Source: Aurantibacter sp034110465
GTDB taxonomy: Bacteria > Bacteroidota > Bacteroidia > Flavobacteriales > Flavobacteriaceae
Reading direction: 5' to 3'
Assembly (NCBI GenBank): GCA_034110465.1
Contig: JAWUZD010000009.1
Coordinates: 1 to 64,000, forward strand
Length of the DNA: 64,000 nucleotides
Under the pieces are notes generated by a model. The model saw only the letters and a program-made list of their open reading frames with translations. It did not search any database and was not told the DNA's origin. Shown one piece after another: positions 61,610-64,000 of the stretch. The stretch's first letter is position 1. Each line of letters starts with the position of its first letter. The position numbers were made by a program, and so were the translations under genes.

Positions 61610-63190
61610 ATGGCAGAAGTAAAACCAGCTGAAGTATCAGCGATCTTAAAACAACAACTTTCAGGTTTTGAAGCTAGTGCTTCATTAAATGAAGTAGGAA
61701 CAGTATTAACTGTTGGTGATGGTATTGTACGTGCTTACGGATTATCTAATGCACAATATGGTGAATTAGTAGAATTTGAAGGTGGCTTAGAAGGTATCGT
61801 TCTTAACTTAGAAGAAGATAATGTAGGTATTGTATTATTAGGTACAGCTTCTGGAATTAAAGAAGGTTCTACAGTAAAAAGAACTAACCGTATCGCATCT
61901 ATTAAAGTAGGTGAAGGTATTGTTGGTCGTGTTGTAGATACTTTAGGTAACCCAATTGATGGTAAAGGACCAATTACAGGTGAAACTTACGAAATGCCAT
62001 TAGAGCGTAAAGCGCCAGGTGTTATTTATAGAGAACCAGTAACAGAACCAATGCAAACAGGTATTAAAGCAATTGATGCTATGATTCCAGTTGGTAGAGG
62101 ACAACGTGAGTTAGTAATTGGAGACAGACAAACAGGTAAGACTGCAGTTTGTATTGATGCTATCTTAAATCAAAAAGAATTTTACGATGCTGGAGAGCCA
62201 GTATATTGTATATATGTTGCTGTAGGTCAAAAGGCTTCAACAGTAGCTTTAATTGCTAAAACATTAGAAGAAAAAGGCGCTTTAGCTTACACTACTATTG
62301 TTGCAGCAAATGCATCAGATCCAGCAGCAATGCAAGTTTATGCACCTTTTACAGGAGCATCTATTGGAGAATATTTTAGAGATACTGGTAGACCAGCTAT
62401 GATTGTTTTTGATGATTTATCTAAACAAGCCGTTGCTTATCGTGAAGTATCTTTATTATTAAGACGTCCACCAGGACGTGAAGCATATCCTGGAGATGTA
62501 TTTTATTTACACTCAAGATTATTAGAGCGTTCTGCAAAAATCATTAATAATGATGCTATTGCTAGAGAGATGAACGACCTTCCAGATTCTATTAAAGGAA
62601 TTGTAAAAGGTGGAGGATCTTTAACAGCATTACCTATTATTGAAACACAAGCAGGAGATGTTTCGGCATATATTCCAACAAATGTAATTTCTATTACAGA
62701 TGGACAAATTTTCTTAGATGGAGATTTATTTAACTCTGGTGTACGTCCAGCAATTAACGTAGGTATTTCTGTATCTCGTGTTGGTGGTAACGCACAGATT
62801 AAATCAATGAAAAAAGTATCTGGTACTTTAAAATTAGATCAAGCACAGTATCGTGAATTAGAAGCGTTTGCTAAGTTTGGTTCAGATTTAGATGCGGTTA
62901 CTTTAAACGTAATTAATAAAGGTAAACGTAACGTAGAGATTTTAAAGCAAGGTCAAAACGAACCGTTTAAAGTAGAAGATCAAGTAGCAATTATTTATGC
63001 TGGATCTAAAAATTTATTAAAAGATGTACCTGTAAATAAAGTAAAAGAATTTGAAAGAGATTATTTAGAATTCTTAAACGCTAAGCATAGCGATATTTTA
63101 AAGACTTTAAAAGCAGGGAAATTAACTGATGAAGTTACAGACGTTTTACGTAAAGTAGCACAAGATTTATCAGCTAAATATAAAGCATAA
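61610..63190 (+). CDS. atpA: F1 ATP synthase subunit alpha
   Basis: The 526-residue protein has a beta-barrel N-domain, Walker A GDRQTGKT (171-178), the GQKASTVA block, the FDDLSKQAVAYREVSLLLRRPPGREAYPGDVF region (here read in two parts), and the conserved YIPTNVISITDGQIFL segment. It makes the non-catalytic nucleotide sites. The preceding 58-nt spacer holds a small hairpin (61563-61583), and the following gap to atpG holds a larger one (63202-63231). Confidence 0.98.
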   Translation: MAEVKPAEVSAILKQQLSGFEASASLNEVGTVLTVGDGIVRAYGLSNAQYGELVEFEGGLEGIVLNLEEDNVGIVLLGTASGIKEGSTVKRTNRIASIKVGEGIVGRVVDTLGNPIDGKGPITGETYEMPLERKAPGVIYREPVTEPMQTGIKAIDAMIPVGRGQRELVIGDRQTGKTAVCIDAILNQKEFYDAGEPVYCIYVAVGQKASTVALIAKTLEEKGALAYTTIVAANASDPAAMQVYAPFTGASIGEYFRDTGRPAMIVFDDLSKQAVAYREVSLLLRRPPGREAYPGDVFYLHSRLLERSAKIINNDAIAREMNDLPDSIKGIVKGGGSLTALPIIETQAGDVSAYIPTNVISITDGQIFLDGDLFNSGVRPAINVGISVSRVGGNAQIKSMKKVSGTLKLDQAQYRELEAFAKFGSDLDAVTLNVINKGKRNVEILKQGQNEPFKVEDQVAIIYAGSKNLLKDVPVNKVKEFERDYLEFLNAKHSDILKTLKAGKLTDEVTDVLRKVAQDLSAKYKA

Positions 63191-63201
63191 CAATTAGGAG
63201 T

Positions 63202-63231
63202 TTAGAGTTATAAGTTTACTTGTAACTCTAA
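63202..63231 (+). promoter_or_regulatory. Hairpin between atpA and atpG
   Basis: TTAGAGTTA (63202-63210) pairs with TAACTCTAA (63223-63231), extended inward to 13 bp with one wobble, with a short loop. No T-run follows, so it is not an intrinsic terminator. It may stabilise or separate the atpA transcript end. Confidence 0.5.
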
Positions 63232-63292
63232 CTTTAATACATTATACTAATGTCACTCTAAGCTTGTCTAAGAGTCTTTATCATATAAAGAA

Positions 63293-64000
63293 TGGCTAAT
63301 TTAAAAGAAATACGTAATAGAATATCTTCAGTATCTTCAACGATGCAGATTACCAGTGCCATGAAAATGGTATCGGCTGCAAAGTTAAAGAAAGCGCAAG
63401 ATGCTATTACTGCAATGAGACCTTATGCAGATAAGTTAACGGAGCTTTTACAAAGCTTAAGTGCAACTTTAGATGCGGATTCTGGTAGTAAATTTGCAGA
63501 TCAACGCGAAGTTAAGAATGTAATAATTGTAGCTATAACTTCTAATAGAGGTTTATGTGGTGCTTTTAATTCTAATATTCTAAAGCGTTCTAATGTTTTA
63601 GCAGAACAATATAAGGCGAAAGGTCAAAAGGTATCGTTTCTTACTGTTGGTAAAAAAGCAAATGATTTATTATCACGTTCTTTTGATATTGTTTCAAATG
63701 AAAGTTCTGTTTACGATGAATTAACATTTGATAATGTTGCTGTTATTGCAGAATCATTAATGGAGAAATTTGTTTCTGGCGAAGCTGATAGAATTGAAAT
63801 TGTATACAACAAGTTCAAAAATGCAGCAACACAAATTGTAATAACAGAGCAATTCTTGCCAATTGTTCCAGTTCAAAACGATTCTAATGCAGTTTTAGAT
63901 TATGTTTTTGAGCCTAAAAAAGAAGAAATTGTTGAGGAATTAATTCCTAAGTCATTAAAGACACAATTATATAAAGGAATTAGAGATTCTTTTGCTTCAG
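63293..64000 (+). CDS. atpG: F1 ATP synthase subunit gamma (3' end cut)
   Basis: The frame from the ATG at 63293 is open to the window end (236 codons, no stop). It begins MANLKEIRNRISSVSSTMQ, the N-terminal helix of the central stalk, followed by the conserved SAMKMVSAAKLKKAQ segment and SNRGLCGAFNSNI. The C-terminal sequence reads SLKTQLYKGIRDSFAS at the window end. The full-length gene should have about 285-290 codons, so about 50 are missing. Confidence 0.96.

Noticed and set aside
1..64000. CRISPR arrays, insertion sequences, prophage, tRNA and rRNA genes
   Set aside because: No regular direct repeats, transposase, integrase, tRNA cloverleaf arms or rRNA segments were recognised on either strand.

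Overview
The window is AT-rich chromosomal DNA from a member of the Bacteroidota, almost certainly the family Flavobacteriaceae. Evidence for this: candidate promoters of the Bacteroidota type (TTG, 17-21 nt, TAnnTTTG), almost no Shine-Dalgarno sites, a PorW/SprE type IX secretion/gliding lipoprotein, a TonB receptor with a carboxypeptidase-like N-terminal domain, DUF4270 beside glmS, Bacteroidota-type IleRS, and an ATP synthase split into atpDC and atpBEFHAG. There is no prophage, transposon, CRISPR array, rRNA or recognisable tRNA. The content is mostly housekeeping genes plus a few lineage-specific modules.

Layout. 1-306: end of a DUF1566-type gene. 610-2930: HD hydrolase, small membrane protein, bacilliredoxin, TerB/DnaJ protein. 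3176-7712: ileS (interrupted by an in-frame TGA), a DksA-like protein, lspA. 7740-10580 (minus): a tight cluster of retropepsin-like protease, RimK-type ligase, M14-type deacylase and 5-formyl-THF cyclo-ligase. 10731-14744: uvrC and a patatin/outer-membrane-barrel protein. 15046-20626: tyrosine and tryptophan catabolism (hmgA, hppD, tryptophan 2,3-dioxygenase) with a DUF3108 protein and an M23 lipoprotein. 20628-25189: pgi, a membrane protein, rnr. 25332-30702 (minus): a secreted hypothetical, a frameshifted gene remnant, radA, an esterase-like protein, a flippase-like protein, panD, panC. 30856-39635: degenerate glycogen-synthase-like protein, DUF4270 lipoprotein, glmS, TonB receptor with SGNH lipoprotein. 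39804-41666: atpD-atpC. 41745-43432 (minus): umuC-umuD. 43655-49563: OmpA-like protein, DUF4254, GT9, an S74 surface protein (minus), a membrane AraC regulator. 49594-50646 (minus): PaaE-like reductase. 50757-55135: PadR-led ABC exporter operon. 55349-58914: sprE/porW, bactofilin, atpZ, DUF6168. 59053-64000: atpBEFHAG, with atpG cut by the window end.

The points most worth attention are: (1) an in-frame TGA replacing a conserved glycine codon in the only ileS seen, whose product also carries the swapped GxHH form of the HIGH motif; (2) strong RNA hairpins inside the atp operon, directly after the genes for multi-copy subunits; (3) a PadR module with a nested palindrome over its own promoter; (4) the protease/ligase/deacylase cluster that ends in a folate enzyme; (5) enzyme-like proteins that have lost signature residues (GlgA-like, esterase-like, DksA-like).
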